64,000 bases of DNA, from the IMG/VR virus record IMGVR_UViG_3300009128_000003, positions 1-64,000 of that record; one strand, given 5' to 3'. The position numbers were made by a program, and so were the translations under genes. Under the pieces are notes generated by a model. It had not been told where the DNA came from and made no database searches. It saw nothing but the letters and a program-made list of their open reading frames with translations. The stretch comes from a virus. Below are positions 1-7,382 of this stretch, piece by piece; within the stretch, counting starts at the first letter, position 1, and each line of letters begins with the position of its first letter.

Positions 1-176
1 CCCAGCCTGTGTTCTTTCCAGTTATTGCCTGCGTACATCTTTGACTTCTCGGGAGCATTCGGCATGCCTTCCTCAATAAAGTCAATGATGACCTCGGGCA
101 AGCCGATGTCTCGTAGCCCTTCTGTTAAAACTTCTTCTCGAAGATACTCAAACCAATTTCCTGTAGATATATCCAT
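1..176 (-). CDS. Uncharacterised phage protein, N-terminal fragment (continues past the left edge)
   Basis: An ATG at 176 opens a frame that stays open to the window edge, giving the first 58 or so residues. The start is preceded by a GGAG-type ribosome binding site and by the ACTATTTA element at 196-203. The visible part contains YLREEVLTEGLRDIG followed by an acidic helix and a Lys/Asn-rich stretch; no domain is recognisable. The LxEEVLTEGL segment recalls short amphipathic segments in the head and scaffold proteins of this genome, so a virion role is possible. That is inference from the motif and the promoter type only. Confidence 0.6.
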   Translation of the reverse strand, partial: MDISTGNWFEYLREEVLTEGLRDIGLPEVIIDFIEEGMPNAPEKSKMYAGNNWKEHRL

Positions 177-195
177 TAATTAAACTCCATCATTA

Positions 196-203
196 TAAAT
201 AGT
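196..203 (-). promoter_or_regulatory. Late-type ACTATTTA element
   Basis: Minus-strand ACTATTTA lies 20 nt upstream of the ATG at 176 and directly after the stop codon of the upstream membrane protein. It is one of about a dozen similarly placed copies in the window. Its role as a promoter is inferred from position and recurrence. Confidence 0.4.
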
Positions 204-206
204 TGC

Positions 207-557
207 CTATTTCCAAAACAGTTGAACGCTTACAATCATGAACGAAAGAAACACACACAGCATAGTTTTGGCGGTAAACATGCTCTCGCCGAGAAAGTGC
301 CATGTTAAAAAAGGAAAGGTCAAATAGGACATCGAGAATATCAAAAAGCGCGGTCCCCACACCTCCCCCATTTCAGCATATGCTATCTTAATTCCGTACC
401 AAAAACATAGACCGGTCGGAATGCAATAAAGGACAGTTGCCAATATGGGCTTATCCTTCCACCAGTCCCAGACAAACTGGGAGTTTAGTTGAAACCAACC
501 CATCGTTTGACCGAGGGCGAACAGAAAACATGCAAATACCAGATTAGAAGTTGGCAA
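207..557 (-). CDS. Small four-helix membrane protein, DMT/SMR-like
   Basis: The protein has 116 residues and four hydrophobic helices (about residues 3-20, 36-54, 68-87 and 94-114). The last segment, GES followed by a polar turn and a long helix, resembles the end of a drug/metabolite transporter half-unit, as in EmrE-size or DUF486-like proteins. The frame begins with TTG at 557; GAGGAA lies about 8 nt upstream, and the next ATG (503) would delete most of helix 1, so TTG is preferred. It overlaps the upstream gene by 14 nt, which suggests translational coupling. The transporter relation is a topology and motif judgement; the substrate is unknown. Confidence 0.6.
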   Translation of the reverse strand: MPTSNLVFACFLFALGQTMGWFQLNSQFVWDWWKDKPILATVLYCIPTGLCFWYGIKIAYAEMGEVWGPRFLIFSMSYLTFPFLTWHFLGESMFTAKTMLCVFLSFMIVSVQLFWK

Positions 558-1314
558 TTATTATTTCCTCGCACTCATCTTTTTTCTTGGTGCGCGCGCC
601 ATACTTGTTTACCATGATCTGATTATAGTCCTTGTAAAGCTCGAACAAACGAGAGTGATAATTGTAAACAAGAGCCCATTTTTGCTCGTCAGCCCTCTGC
701 GTCAAAGCAGTATAAAGCTCGTCATGATTTAAAATAGTTTCCTCAAACGCCTTTGGGCTCCCATGCTCAAACAAATTAAATTTATAGGTACCGGGAGCCA
801 CAACAAGATAATCATGAGTGGCTCTTTGTAAACTCTTTTTGATCCCTTCCGCCGGCGTTAATTCTAAATGAAAATTAGAGGGCGTCTTAAATCTCTTTAA
901 ATACGAAAGAGATAGCGGATTAAAGCCCGACATATCGAGTGTTCCATAGCTGGGAAATCCAGTGCTGGAGCAGCGATTCAACAAGAAGAACAGGCTAGAC
1001 CGCACGAATGGATCTGGAAATGTTGGCCAGGTTTCCTGCAGAGCCTCAAACATCCTGTGCTCTTTAAACTTGAGGACCTTCGATGTTAAAATCTGATAAA
1101 GTCGTTCGGGGTCGGCACCCACACATTCCCAAAACTCATACACTAGCTGGTTAGATGTGCGGGCTACCACAAATCGCTCATAGTCTGTGAGCGCGAACTC
1201 AACATCACCGGCAAAAAATAAGAACGAGTCGACCACACTACCTCGCGGGATCAGTTCTCTTAGGGCGGTGTGGCTTTTATGTTTCCTAATTACATCTTTA
1301 ATCGGAGACTTCAT
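544..1314 (-). CDS. D12-class adenine methyltransferase-like protein lacking the catalytic motif
   Basis: The 256-residue protein follows the D12 (Dam-type) N6-adenine methyltransferase layout. A DSFLFFAGDVEFAL segment stands where FxGGGxxxxxL is expected, followed by NQLVYEFW...DPERL, a SLFFLLNRCSSTGF segment resembling the family's FxxNRxxFxG region, and DYLVVAPGTYKF where the DPPY strand should be. Both the glycine-rich SAM loop and DPPY are degraded, so catalysis is unlikely if the alignment is right. A complete D12 enzyme is encoded at 25682-26482. The gene overlaps its upstream neighbour by 17 nt and sits at the end of the groEL operon. The family assignment is by eye; the inactivity is inferred from the missing residues. 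Confidence 0.55.
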   Translation of the reverse strand: MKSPIKDVIRKHKSHTALRELIPRGSVVDSFLFFAGDVEFALTDYERFVVARTSNQLVYEFWECVGADPERLYQILTSKVLKFKEHRMFEALQETWPTFPDPFVRSSLFFLLNRCSSTGFPSYGTLDMSGFNPLSLSYLKRFKTPSNFHLELTPAEGIKKSLQRATHDYLVVAPGTYKFNLFEHGSPKAFEETILNHDELYTALTQRADEQKWALVYNYHSRLFELYKDYNQIMVNKYGARTKKKDECEEIIIANF

Positions 1315-1714
1315 TTTTGGGTGGCTCCGTGCCTAGGCTATTCTTAAACTCTTCAATTTGCTCTTGGAGGGTTTCCAAGTTGTCTGGAGACATGTCAAGC
1401 CCGGGCGGGGCAGGCACATTAGCGAAAGAAGGGGGGACAGGGGGCTCCGCGGAGTCCGCAGTCTTATAGTTTAAAAAAGCATTGACAAGATTGTTAACAT
1501 CCGAAAGCGCAAAATCAATACGAGATAGTTGTGTGCGGATGGCTTCTATTTCAGCCACAGTGTCCAACGACATCAAAGTATCTTCGCTTACTTCTGTCAA
1601 AGCATGCTCTCGCGCTGACTCAAGCTCAGTTAGTGCGCCATGCAGAATCCGCGTTACTTCCACAGGCAGTTCTTCTATGTCCACTGAATATTGTATGTTG
1701 ACTCTTTGTCCCAT
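1298..1714 (-). CDS. Uncharacterised acidic/Pro-rich phage protein
   Basis: This 138-residue protein starts MGQRVNIQYSVDIEELPVEV and continues as predicted helices to about residue 85. A Pro/Ala-rich linker and an acidic helical tail follow. No enzyme motif is visible. It lies 1-2 nt downstream of the FlbD-like gene and overlaps the D12-like gene, so it belongs to the groEL operon. A good ribosome binding site (GAGGATAAA) precedes the ATG. The family is unrecognised. Confidence 0.75.
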   Translation of the reverse strand: MGQRVNIQYSVDIEELPVEVTRILHGALTELESAREHALTEVSEDTLMSLDTVAEIEAIRTQLSRIDFALSDVNNLVNAFLNYKTADSAEPPVPPSFANVPAPPGLDMSPDNLETLQEQIEEFKNSLGTEPPKNEVSD

Positions 1715-1715
1715 T

Positions 1716-2009
1716 TTATCCTCTTAATAATTCTTTTCTGGTGTTTAGTGAGTTTTCCACCACATCTGGCGCGCCAACAACAACGATTTCTGTGCCGGTG
1801 TGCCCACGATTGATGGTTAGTTTGGTGAAGCGGTGTTCTTGTTTGAGACCCGCGGGTAGTAGCCCTTGTTCGTTAAGCTTTCGCATGCGCGCTTCTTCGC
1901 GAATCATTATAACGTGCTCAGGATTTATAAACACCTCTCGCAACGTATAATCTTGTTGCGTGGTGACTGCTCCGCTCTGGCACACCTCTGTTAATTTAAC
2001 GAGTGGCAT
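1716..2009 (-). CDS. Small protein resembling FlbD-type domains
   Basis: The product has 97 residues. A longer frame exists upstream, but GGAGAGA directly precedes the ATG at 2009 and the N-terminus MPLVKLTEV is the natural start of the fold. Residues about 20-40 (LREVFINPEHVIMIREE) and 60-85 (an FTKLTINRG strand then an EIVVVG strand) resemble the FlbD-like pattern of a short beta-rich domain with an isoleucine-rich 'NPxxVxxI' turn. It overlaps the preceding gene by 14 nt. The resemblance is weak; function in the phage is unknown. Confidence 0.6.
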   Translation of the reverse strand: MPLVKLTEVCQSGAVTTQQDYTLREVFINPEHVIMIREEARMRKLNEQGLLPAGLKQEHRFTKLTINRGHTGTEIVVVGAPDVVENSLNTRKELLRG

Positions 2010-2217
2010 ATTCTCTCTCCATGGGGTAAATGTGTCTTTTTTCGACTGTATTCTCTCTCCCCTTAGCATACACTCGATAGGTGTTGGAGGCATCTGCTCG
2101 CAGAAAAACGCCAGTGATTGGTTTCTCGGTCTTTATAATATTCATAGAGCCATTGTCTGCATAGTTCCATAAGCTAACTCCCTGCGGGATATGTACCAAA
2201 TCTCCTTCTTGCATCAT
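1996..2217 (-). CDS. Small SH3-like phage protein, translationally coupled to groEL
   Basis: This 73-residue protein starts at an ATGA overlapping the groEL stop codon, with GGAGG just upstream. It is predicted beta-rich: GDLVHIPQGVSLWN, then KPITGVFLRA, then TYRVYAKG and a KRHIYPM end. This looks like a small SH3-like barrel. Because of its place next to groEL I checked it as a GroES candidate, but it lacks the GroES mobile-loop and roof pattern; a much better candidate is at 18536-18814. Function unknown. Confidence 0.7.
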   Translation of the reverse strand: MMQEGDLVHIPQGVSLWNYADNGSMNIIKTEKPITGVFLRADASNTYRVYAKGRENTVEKRHIYPMEREYATR

Positions 2218-3797
2218 TTGTCCTCCGTTTGTATAATAGCGTAATTGGTAGTAATCAGCGTACCAGCACAGCTAGCAGCGTTTTGAAGCGCTGTACGTGT
2301 CACCTTAACGGGGTCAATAATACCTTTACTAAGTAGTGTTGTGCTTTCTTGCAGTCTAAAGTCCCACCCAATATCAGAATCTTGAGTGGTCTTTTCTATT
2401 TCCGACACTACTAGGTCGGGCGACATGCCGGCATTTAAAGCCATTTGTCTAAGAGGCTCCTCGCAAGCCTTGCGAATTACTGAAGCTCCATAAGCTTGAT
2501 CGGCGTTATGGGTTTTGATGACGAGTTTGAGTGCTGCACGCAGGAGAGAGGTACCACCGCCGGGTACGATCCCTTCTTCTTGTGCAGATCTAACTGCCTC
2601 TAGTGCGTCCTCTACTCTATGTTTCTTCTCAGTCATCTCTACTTCGGTGGCTCCCCCAACGCGGATAACGGCAACACCCGAAGACAGTCGCGTAATCCGC
2701 CCCTGAATCTTCTCACACTCAGGCAATGACTCGGTACTCTCAATGTCAGCCTTAAGGCTTTGGATCTTAGTTTCTACTGCTTCATGATCGCAATTGCCTC
2801 CAACCACAATCGTAGAATACTTATTGCTCTCGATGGACTTAGCGGTCCCCAAGTCTGAGAGTCTTACGTCTTGTAGTTTAGCGCCAGACTCTCGCGTTAT
2901 AAAGGTTGCGCCGGTAGAAAGCGCTAAATCACTTAAGGTCTCGCGGCGCTCTTCACCGTAAAGCGGCGCTTTTACGGCTGCCACTTTTAACGTACCTCGC
3001 ATAGCATTCATGATCAATGCAGCTAGGGCTTGCCCTTCGATCTCTTCAGCTACAAATATAAGTGGGCGCCCCTCGCGAGCTATCATTTCAAGCAACGGCA
3101 ATATTGGCTCTACAGACGAGATTTTATTATCAGTCACCAGTATCAGGGGCTCTTCGTGATACATGACACTTCGGCGTTCATCAGTCACGAATGCACCGGC
3201 ACAATAGCCCGACGCCATTCCAAATCCTTCGGTAATATCCACCGAGGTTTCAATTGAACGAGACTCTTCAATAGTAATAGACCCATCTTGTCCCACCTTA
3301 TCAACTGCCATGGCTACTAGTTTGCCAATGGTACTATCGTTATTTGCTGAGATAGTGGCAACGTGCTGGATGTCTGCTGCGCTCTTGATAGGGCGCGCCA
3401 TCTCCTTAAGGTTGTTAGTTACCTCTGTAACGGCTAGTCCAATGCCGCGCTGTAGTTCAGTGGGGGGAACACCAGAAGCGATAAACTTCTGTGACTCCCT
3501 CAGAATCGCTCGTGATAATACGGTTGCGGTTGTGGTGCCATCGCCGGCACTAGCGTTTGTCTCAACCGCAGCCTGCTTAATAACTTCTACGGCAGCATTT
3601 TCAACAGGATCCTGCAAAGCCACAAAGTGTGCTACTGTGACACCATCTTTTGTGATGAATGGTGTCTTGCCCTTCTCCTGCAAAAGGACGTTCCTTCCGC
3701 GGGGTCCGAGGGTGGAAGCGACATTGTCCGCTAGGATATCGGCGCCCCTCATGATTTTTTGTTGTAGTGTTTGATTGTCGTCGTATTCTCGACTCAT
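2214..3797 (-). CDS. groEL: Group I chaperonin GroEL
   Basis: The 527-residue protein aligns over its whole length with GroEL. It has the N-terminal TLGPRGRNV segment, the KDGVTVA segment, the ATP-binding AGDGTTTATVL segment, the apical domain, and the VPGGG turn in the second equatorial half. The ATPase aspartate in GDGTT is present, so an active chaperonin is expected. The usual Gly-Gly-Met tail of bacterial GroEL is missing; the protein ends soon after TTNYAIIQ. It is the first gene of an operon reading into at least 1996-176 and has a perfect sigma70-type promoter at 3821-3849. Phage GroELs are known in several myophages and usually assist capsid folding. A GroES-like partner is encoded separately at 18536-18814. 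Confidence 0.97.
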   Translation of the reverse strand: MSREYDDNQTLQQKIMRGADILADNVASTLGPRGRNVLLQEKGKTPFITKDGVTVAHFVALQDPVENAAVEVIKQAAVETNASAGDGTTTATVLSRAILRESQKFIASGVPPTELQRGIGLAVTEVTNNLKEMARPIKSAADIQHVATISANNDSTIGKLVAMAVDKVGQDGSITIEESRSIETSVDITEGFGMASGYCAGAFVTDERRSVMYHEEPLILVTDNKISSVEPILPLLEMIAREGRPLIFVAEEIEGQALAALIMNAMRGTLKVAAVKAPLYGEERRETLSDLALSTGATFITRESGAKLQDVRLSDLGTAKSIESNKYSTIVVGGNCDHEAVETKIQSLKADIESTESLPECEKIQGRITRLSSGVAVIRVGGATEVEMTEKKHRVEDALEAVRSAQEEGIVPGGGTSLLRAALKLVIKTHNADQAYGASVIRKACEEPLRQMALNAGMSPDLVVSEIEKTTQDSDIGWDFRLQESTTLLSKGIIDPVKVTRTALQNAASCAGTLITTNYAIIQTEDK

Positions 3798-3820
3798 TGA
3801 TACCTCAAGGTTATGTATAT

Positions 3821-3849
3821 ATTATAATGTGAAATGGGCAACTTGTCAA
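3821..3849 (-). promoter_or_regulatory. sigma70-type promoter for groEL
   Basis: Reading the minus strand, TTGACA (3844-3849) is followed by 17 bp and TATAAT (3821-3826). Both hexamers match consensus exactly. The transcript would start about 15-20 nt upstream of the groEL start codon. Confidence 0.85.
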
Positions 3850-3859
3850 GCAAATAAAA

Positions 3860-5155
3860 TCATTTTTCTGGCTCAGAGCCGGCTTGAAGTTGAGAAGTTA
3901 GTGTTCTTTGAATCTCAACACTGTCCGCGATAGCTTTTTCCCCGGAGTTGATGGCGCGGGCGCGTTTATCGAATGTGAAATATTTATTAATATTTTCAGA
4001 AAGAGATTGGGTGGCAGAAAAAAGTTCCGTCAGTTCACCATTTAATTTATCCATGTGCATAATAGCTACCTGCTCAATACGCGCGGGCGCATAAGGAAGT
4101 TCCCCATAAAACTTATATCCCACAGATTGAAACGATTTTAATTGCGCTGGGCTAATTGCCCATTGGGTGCCTCCCTTGTTTTCAGTCAACATGTTCCACT
4201 CTTCGCGGATAATCTCTTGTAACTGTTGTTCGTGTTCGTCCGCGTCGGCTGGCGCAACTTCTGATTTGCGTTTTTCTCTTACTCTCTCGGAATAGCCGGC
4301 TGTATGCTGAAGTAGCTCATACCGTTCCTCCCACGTCGGAGCAGCCTTGAGCACCTCAATAGATTGCTCGGGGGTCATATCAGGCAATTGTACCAATCCC
4401 AGTCCTGATTTCTTCCCTCCTCCTTTAGCTGTTGTTGTAAGCGCGTCAACAAAGTTTTCTTGATCGAACGTAAACTGTTCGATGGCAATTGCTTCTCCAT
4501 CTTTGCGTGCAACAATATAAACCATTTGACCGAATTCGTCGAGACCGTCCACAAGGTTAGTGTAGCTTCCCTCGATGTTGGTAGTTTTATTAAGTAGTTT
4601 CAGACTAATAGGCACTGGGACGTCTGTCTCCGTAAAAGCAATTAAGTCTTGAATGGGAAGGTTCCCTTTTGCAGAAACGTCCGCCTCCTGCGCGCCCTGT
4701 AAGAGTGCCGCAAGGAAGCCTTCAAAAACGAAGCCTGCGCTGGAGGCGCTAAAGCTTGTGACAACTGCACTCAGCGCCTCTAAGATAATCAAAGACGAGA
4801 TGATGCGGCGCGGGGATGTAATTTTGGTATCCTTCTCGGCGATGCGTTGAAGAAATTTGATCTTCCCTTCGATTGTGCGTCCTCCCCCCATTACCCCGAA
4901 GAGCCTATTGATTTGTTGCCTCTCCATGCTATCGGGTCTACCCCACGCTTCGGTAGGGACAAACTTAGGTAACACCAGTAAAAACTCTTTGGCGCGGGAT
5001 GTCTTGGGCGCCTCTTGCAGAGGCTGCGGGGACTTAACAAACTGTTCGTAGATGAGATCTAATACTTCATCTTGCATGCTGGTATCTTGTGCACGGTGTG
5101 GCGCCTCGGGTGTTCCCACCACATCAATAAACATATCTTTAATATAATCTGACAT
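3860..5155 (-). CDS. Uncharacterised protein with a possible PD-(D/E)XK nuclease core
   Basis: The protein has 431 residues. Residues about 130-200 hold an AGFVFEGFLAALLQG helix, then IQDLIA, then PISLKLL and IEGSYTNLV. The order Glu in a helix, Asp in a strand and Ser-x-Lys in the next strand fits a PD-(D/E)XK nuclease core in which the second acidic residue is serine. The rest is helical with charged coiled segments. It is separated from groEL by the groEL promoter and follows the clpP-like gene by about 10 nt. The nuclease reading is inference; a virion or DNA-processing role are alternatives. Confidence 0.6.
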   Translation of the reverse strand: MSDYIKDMFIDVVGTPEAPHRAQDTSMQDEVLDLIYEQFVKSPQPLQEAPKTSRAKEFLLVLPKFVPTEAWGRPDSMERQQINRLFGVMGGGRTIEGKIKFLQRIAEKDTKITSPRRIISSLIILEALSAVVTSFSASSAGFVFEGFLAALLQGAQEADVSAKGNLPIQDLIAFTETDVPVPISLKLLNKTTNIEGSYTNLVDGLDEFGQMVYIVARKDGEAIAIEQFTFDQENFVDALTTTAKGGGKKSGLGLVQLPDMTPEQSIEVLKAAPTWEERYELLQHTAGYSERVREKRKSEVAPADADEHEQQLQEIIREEWNMLTENKGGTQWAISPAQLKSFQSVGYKFYGELPYAPARIEQVAIMHMDKLNGELTELFSATQSLSENINKYFTFDKRARAINSGEKAIADSVEIQRTLTSQLQAGSEPEK

Positions 5156-5165
5156 TTACTTTCCT

Positions 5166-5804
5166 CTAGATGATGATGTCGGCGATACCCATTTCGACCG
5201 CTTCTTCTGCAGATAAATAGACATTCACTTTGCGTTCAATCATTTTTTTAAGTTTTGATCTCGTCATCTTTGTCTCAGAGATAAGGGCGTCACAATACAT
5301 GTCCTGTAGTTGCTCGATAGCTTCAAGTTCATTCATCATGTTGTGAAGGCTCCCATGGTTGCCTCCCATTACCGAATGAATCATAACACGACAATTCTTC
5401 CCAATCTTGCGCTTTCCCTTTGTGCCCGATGCCAGTAGCAGAACGCCGGCGGACATTACTTTGCCAAGCCCGATGGTATGAAACTCGCTGGTTTCGCGCA
5501 GTTGTCGGATTACGTCGTAGAGTGCGAACATGTCGTCAGCACTCCCTCCATATGTGGATATATAGAACTTAATCGGTTGCTCCTCTTCTGGCTTTGAAAG
5601 GCGATTAATCTCATCTAAATATAAAAAGGCATGCACCAAGTCTGCTACCTTATCTTCCAACACATCCGAAAAAAGCCCCACAATGCGCAGATCTGGCTCG
5701 GGTGGTCCCGACAGCTGTGAAGGATCTAGCATAATAATCTTCTTTTCTTTTTCATCTGCCGACTCTTCAGCAGAGGTTATAAACTGTTTAATTTTTTTAA
5801 TCAT
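5166..5804 (-). CDS. clpP: ClpP-like serine protease (first copy)
   Basis: The 212-residue product has the ClpP/crotonase fold: FYISTYGGSADDMFALYD, the nucleophile loop GKVMSAGVLLLASG with Ser, and the RVMIHSVMGG strand with the catalytic His. A longer frame exists, but the ATG at 5804 follows the upstream stop codon and has a GGGGGTAAG site. Residues 1-25 are a charged Lys/Glu leader not typical of ClpP. The gene ends an operon with the membrane protein at 5806-6207, transcribed from the promoter at 6254-6282. Phage ClpP-like proteins may process virion proteins or co-opt host ClpX; which applies here is not visible. A second, divergent copy is at 11762-12367. Confidence 0.9.
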   Translation of the reverse strand: MIKKIKQFITSAEESADEKEKKIIMLDPSQLSGPPEPDLRIVGLFSDVLEDKVADLVHAFLYLDEINRLSKPEEEQPIKFYISTYGGSADDMFALYDVIRQLRETSEFHTIGLGKVMSAGVLLLASGTKGKRKIGKNCRVMIHSVMGGNHGSLHNMMNELEAIEQLQDMYCDALISETKMTRSKLKKMIERKVNVYLSAEEAVEMGIADIII

Positions 5805-5805
5805 C

Positions 5806-6207
5806 TTACCCCCTAGGTTTAATAATATGATCAGCCAATTCTTTGTTTTCATTCAAATATCTCATCGCAGACTCCCAGTCCTCAAATTCAAGTACCTGTT
5901 TAAAGTAATTAGGGGTTGCCCTCACTAAGTTATCAATTGATTTGCTCTTAAAGAATGCTATGTCATTATCAATGTAAAGTTGATAGCTTTCTACCTCCTT
6001 TTCAGTGGCGCGAGCTTTTTTTAGTTGCTGGGATCCAAACGTGCGAATATAAGCATATTGTTCCAGCGCTCGGATGAGTAAAATGAGGCTCGTCAGTTGG
6101 GATGTCTTTAACATTGCGACCGTTAAACTTCCAGACCGGTAAATGTAAAATGTTTTACAGGTGTAGTACCCAAAGATAAAAACTAAAAAATAGAGCAAAA
6201 ATTCCAT
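5806..6207 (-). CDS. Single-span membrane-anchored phage protein
   Basis: The 133-residue protein starts at the ATG at 6207, which has a strong GGAAGGAGAA site; the longer frame start lacks one. Residues 2-22 form a hydrophobic anchor containing FIFGYYTCKTFY. A long cytoplasmic helical part ends with an EFEDWESAMRYLNENKE segment. Similar small anchored proteins occur in marine T4-like phages without known function. It is the first gene after promoter 6254-6282 and sits directly upstream of clpP, so an anchoring or membrane-linked role with the protease is conceivable but unproven. Confidence 0.75.
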   Translation of the reverse strand: MEFLLYFLVFIFGYYTCKTFYIYRSGSLTVAMLKTSQLTSLILLIRALEQYAYIRTFGSQQLKKARATEKEVESYQLYIDNDIAFFKSKSIDNLVRATPNYFKQVLEFEDWESAMRYLNENKELADHIIKPRG

Positions 6208-6223
6208 GAGGGGTTCTCCTTCC

Positions 6224-6253
6224 AAAAAAATAACCACCGCGTACGGTGGTTAT
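6224..6253 (-). terminator. Rho-independent terminator of 6287-7057
   Basis: A perfect 10-bp inverted repeat (ATAACCACCG / CGGTGGTTAT, 6230-6253, loop of 4) is followed on the minus strand by a run of seven T (6224-6230). It lies directly downstream of the -10 hexamer of the next promoter, so transcripts from that promoter begin inside the hairpin. Confidence 0.85.
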
Positions 6254-6282
6254 ATTATAACAGAACGTAATTACTTTGTCAA
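6254..6282 (-). promoter_or_regulatory. sigma70-type promoter nested with a terminator
   Basis: Minus-strand TTGACA (6277-6282), a 17-bp spacer and TATAAT (6254-6259) match consensus exactly. The start point would fall near 6247, in the loop of the terminator hairpin. It drives 5806-6207 and clpP. Confidence 0.85.
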
Positions 6283-6286
6283 GGTG

Positions 6287-7057
6287 TTACTTAACAAGAC
6301 GCTTCATGATGCGCTCGGCAAGGTTTTCAACCACCTGCTCACGCTGGTTCTCGGCTTGGAGGCGCGCAGCTACTCTGCGTGCAACCTCGGCAACAATTTC
6401 GTCTTCATTGACATAAGCCTCATCGCCTTTCTTTTCGCCGCGACCCTTGCCGCTTGTCTTCTTTTTCTCACCTTTCTTGGTGGTATAATCCTTCTCGCCC
6501 TTATGGGTTTTAGAATCATCGTCCTCGGATGCACCGGTGCGCTTTGCGCCCGTTTCCATCATCGGCTCTTCGACTTCCTCTTCTTCCTCAGCGCCTACTT
6601 CAATCTCTTCTCCGCCCGGTACAGGCTCCATCTCAACTTCAGCAGCATCAACTTCCATATCATCCATGGCTGGTTCATCCAAATCCTCACCTCCTTCGGC
6701 GCCAGCTTCAATAGATACTTGGTCAGCGATGCCAAGAGCATCAGCAACTGCAGCGACAACATCAGCCATTAACTCTTCTCTTTCAGAATCGTCGATGCCG
6801 GACATATCCGCGTCGTCATCAGCTAACTCGTCGTCAGCAATATCTAGTTCGGCGCCCTCTTCGTCAGCGACGTGGTCTTCCGCACCAAGCTCGTCTTCGG
6901 TTGCATGCAATTCATCTTCAACATGCTCCTCATCGTCACGGGCGCCGGGCATTTCATATCCCATTTCTTGGAGCTTCTCGCTCCGAATTGGCGAAAGATT
7001 GGCTAGCTTCATGAACTGCCTAATTTCGCTCTCTGTTAACAAAGTCTTACGAGCCAT
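6287..7057 (-). CDS. Highly acidic, low-complexity phage protein with an LLTESEIRQFMKLANL leader
   Basis: The protein has 256 residues. An N-terminal segment LLTESEIRQFMKLANLSP is followed by about 150 residues dominated by Glu/Asp/Ala, a Lys/Gly-rich stretch (about 165-205) and a helical C-terminus ending AERIMKRLVK. The acidic body and the short amphipathic ends resemble scaffold or internal-head proteins of T4-like phages, and the ends resemble the RMKRLAGIK tail of the scaffold at 53326-54471. It forms a single-gene unit with a late-type element upstream and a strong terminator downstream. An internal-head or scaffold-associated role is inference; no enzyme motif is present. Confidence 0.7.
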   Translation of the reverse strand: MARKTLLTESEIRQFMKLANLSPIRSEKLQEMGYEMPGARDDEEHVEDELHATEDELGAEDHVADEEGAELDIADDELADDDADMSGIDDSEREELMADVVAAVADALGIADQVSIEAGAEGGEDLDEPAMDDMEVDAAEVEMEPVPGGEEIEVGAEEEEEVEEPMMETGAKRTGASEDDDSKTHKGEKDYTTKKGEKKKTSGKGRGEKKGDEAYVNEDEIVAEVARRVAARLQAENQREQVVENLAERIMKRLVK

Positions 7058-7094
7058 TTAAAATTCTCCTATATTTCTTAAAGAAACTCAAAAA

Positions 7095-7102
7095 TAAATA
7101 GT
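7095..7102 (-). promoter_or_regulatory. Late-type ACTATTTA element
   Basis: Minus-strand ACTATTTATTTTT lies 38 nt upstream of the ATG at 7057. A GTGTTT/AAACAC hairpin (about 7105-7120) precedes it, separating it from the gene at 7122. Promoter function is inferred from recurrence at other late genes. Confidence 0.45.
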
Positions 7103-7121
7103 AATGTGTTTGGTTAAACAC

Positions 7122-7382
7122 CTAAAAAAACGGATTGTGCATAAATGCTTTCTTCTTAATCTTTGCGAGGGCTTTGGTTTCTATCTGCTTTATCCGCGCA
7201 AAAGATAAATGAAGCCTCTCGGCAATTTGCCTCAAGGTCATCGGTCCGTGCTCATAAATAGATACCAGTGAGCAATTATACTCATCCTCATATTCTATCC
7301 AGTGCTTACAATCTTTAATGGGGCAACATGTCTTAAGTTCTCTACATTTTTTAGAGCAATCAAGCAAACCATAGCCATTCAT
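7122..7382 (-). CDS. Mini sigma-region-4-like protein with a cysteine cluster
   Basis: The protein has 86 residues. The C-terminal half (about 48-78, MTLRQIAERLHLSFARIKQI plus ETKALAKIKK) matches the helix-turn-helix of sigma70 region 4.2, including the RIxQIExKALxKL recognition helix. The N-terminal half carries a cysteine cluster (CSKKC, CCPIKDC, then NCS) that could bind zinc or an iron-sulfur cluster. No region 2 is present, so it is not a full sigma factor. The start codon overlaps the upstream stop (ATGA). It could be a transcription regulator that contacts the -35 DNA or host RNA polymerase; this is inference from the domain. Confidence 0.8.
   Translation of the reverse strand: MNGYGLLDCSKKCRELKTCCPIKDCKHWIEYEDEYNCSLVSIYEHGPMTLRQIAERLHLSFARIKQIETKALAKIKKKAFMHNPFF

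Noticed and set aside
194-201. TATAAATA on the plus strand, the T4 late-promoter sequence
   Set aside because: It points away from all genes; the same bases read on the minus strand are the ACTATTTA element, which is better placed.
1996-2217. Small gene after groEL considered as GroES
   Set aside because: It lacks the GroES loop and length; 18536-18814 fits much better.
3310-3774. Plus-strand frame of 154 codons inside groEL
   Set aside because: It is antisense to a clear GroEL gene and has no homology or site.
6529-7061. Plus-strand open frames (Ser/Pro-rich) opposite 6287-7057
   Set aside because: They are antisense shadows of the acidic low-complexity gene; no ribosome binding site and composition explained by the opposite strand.
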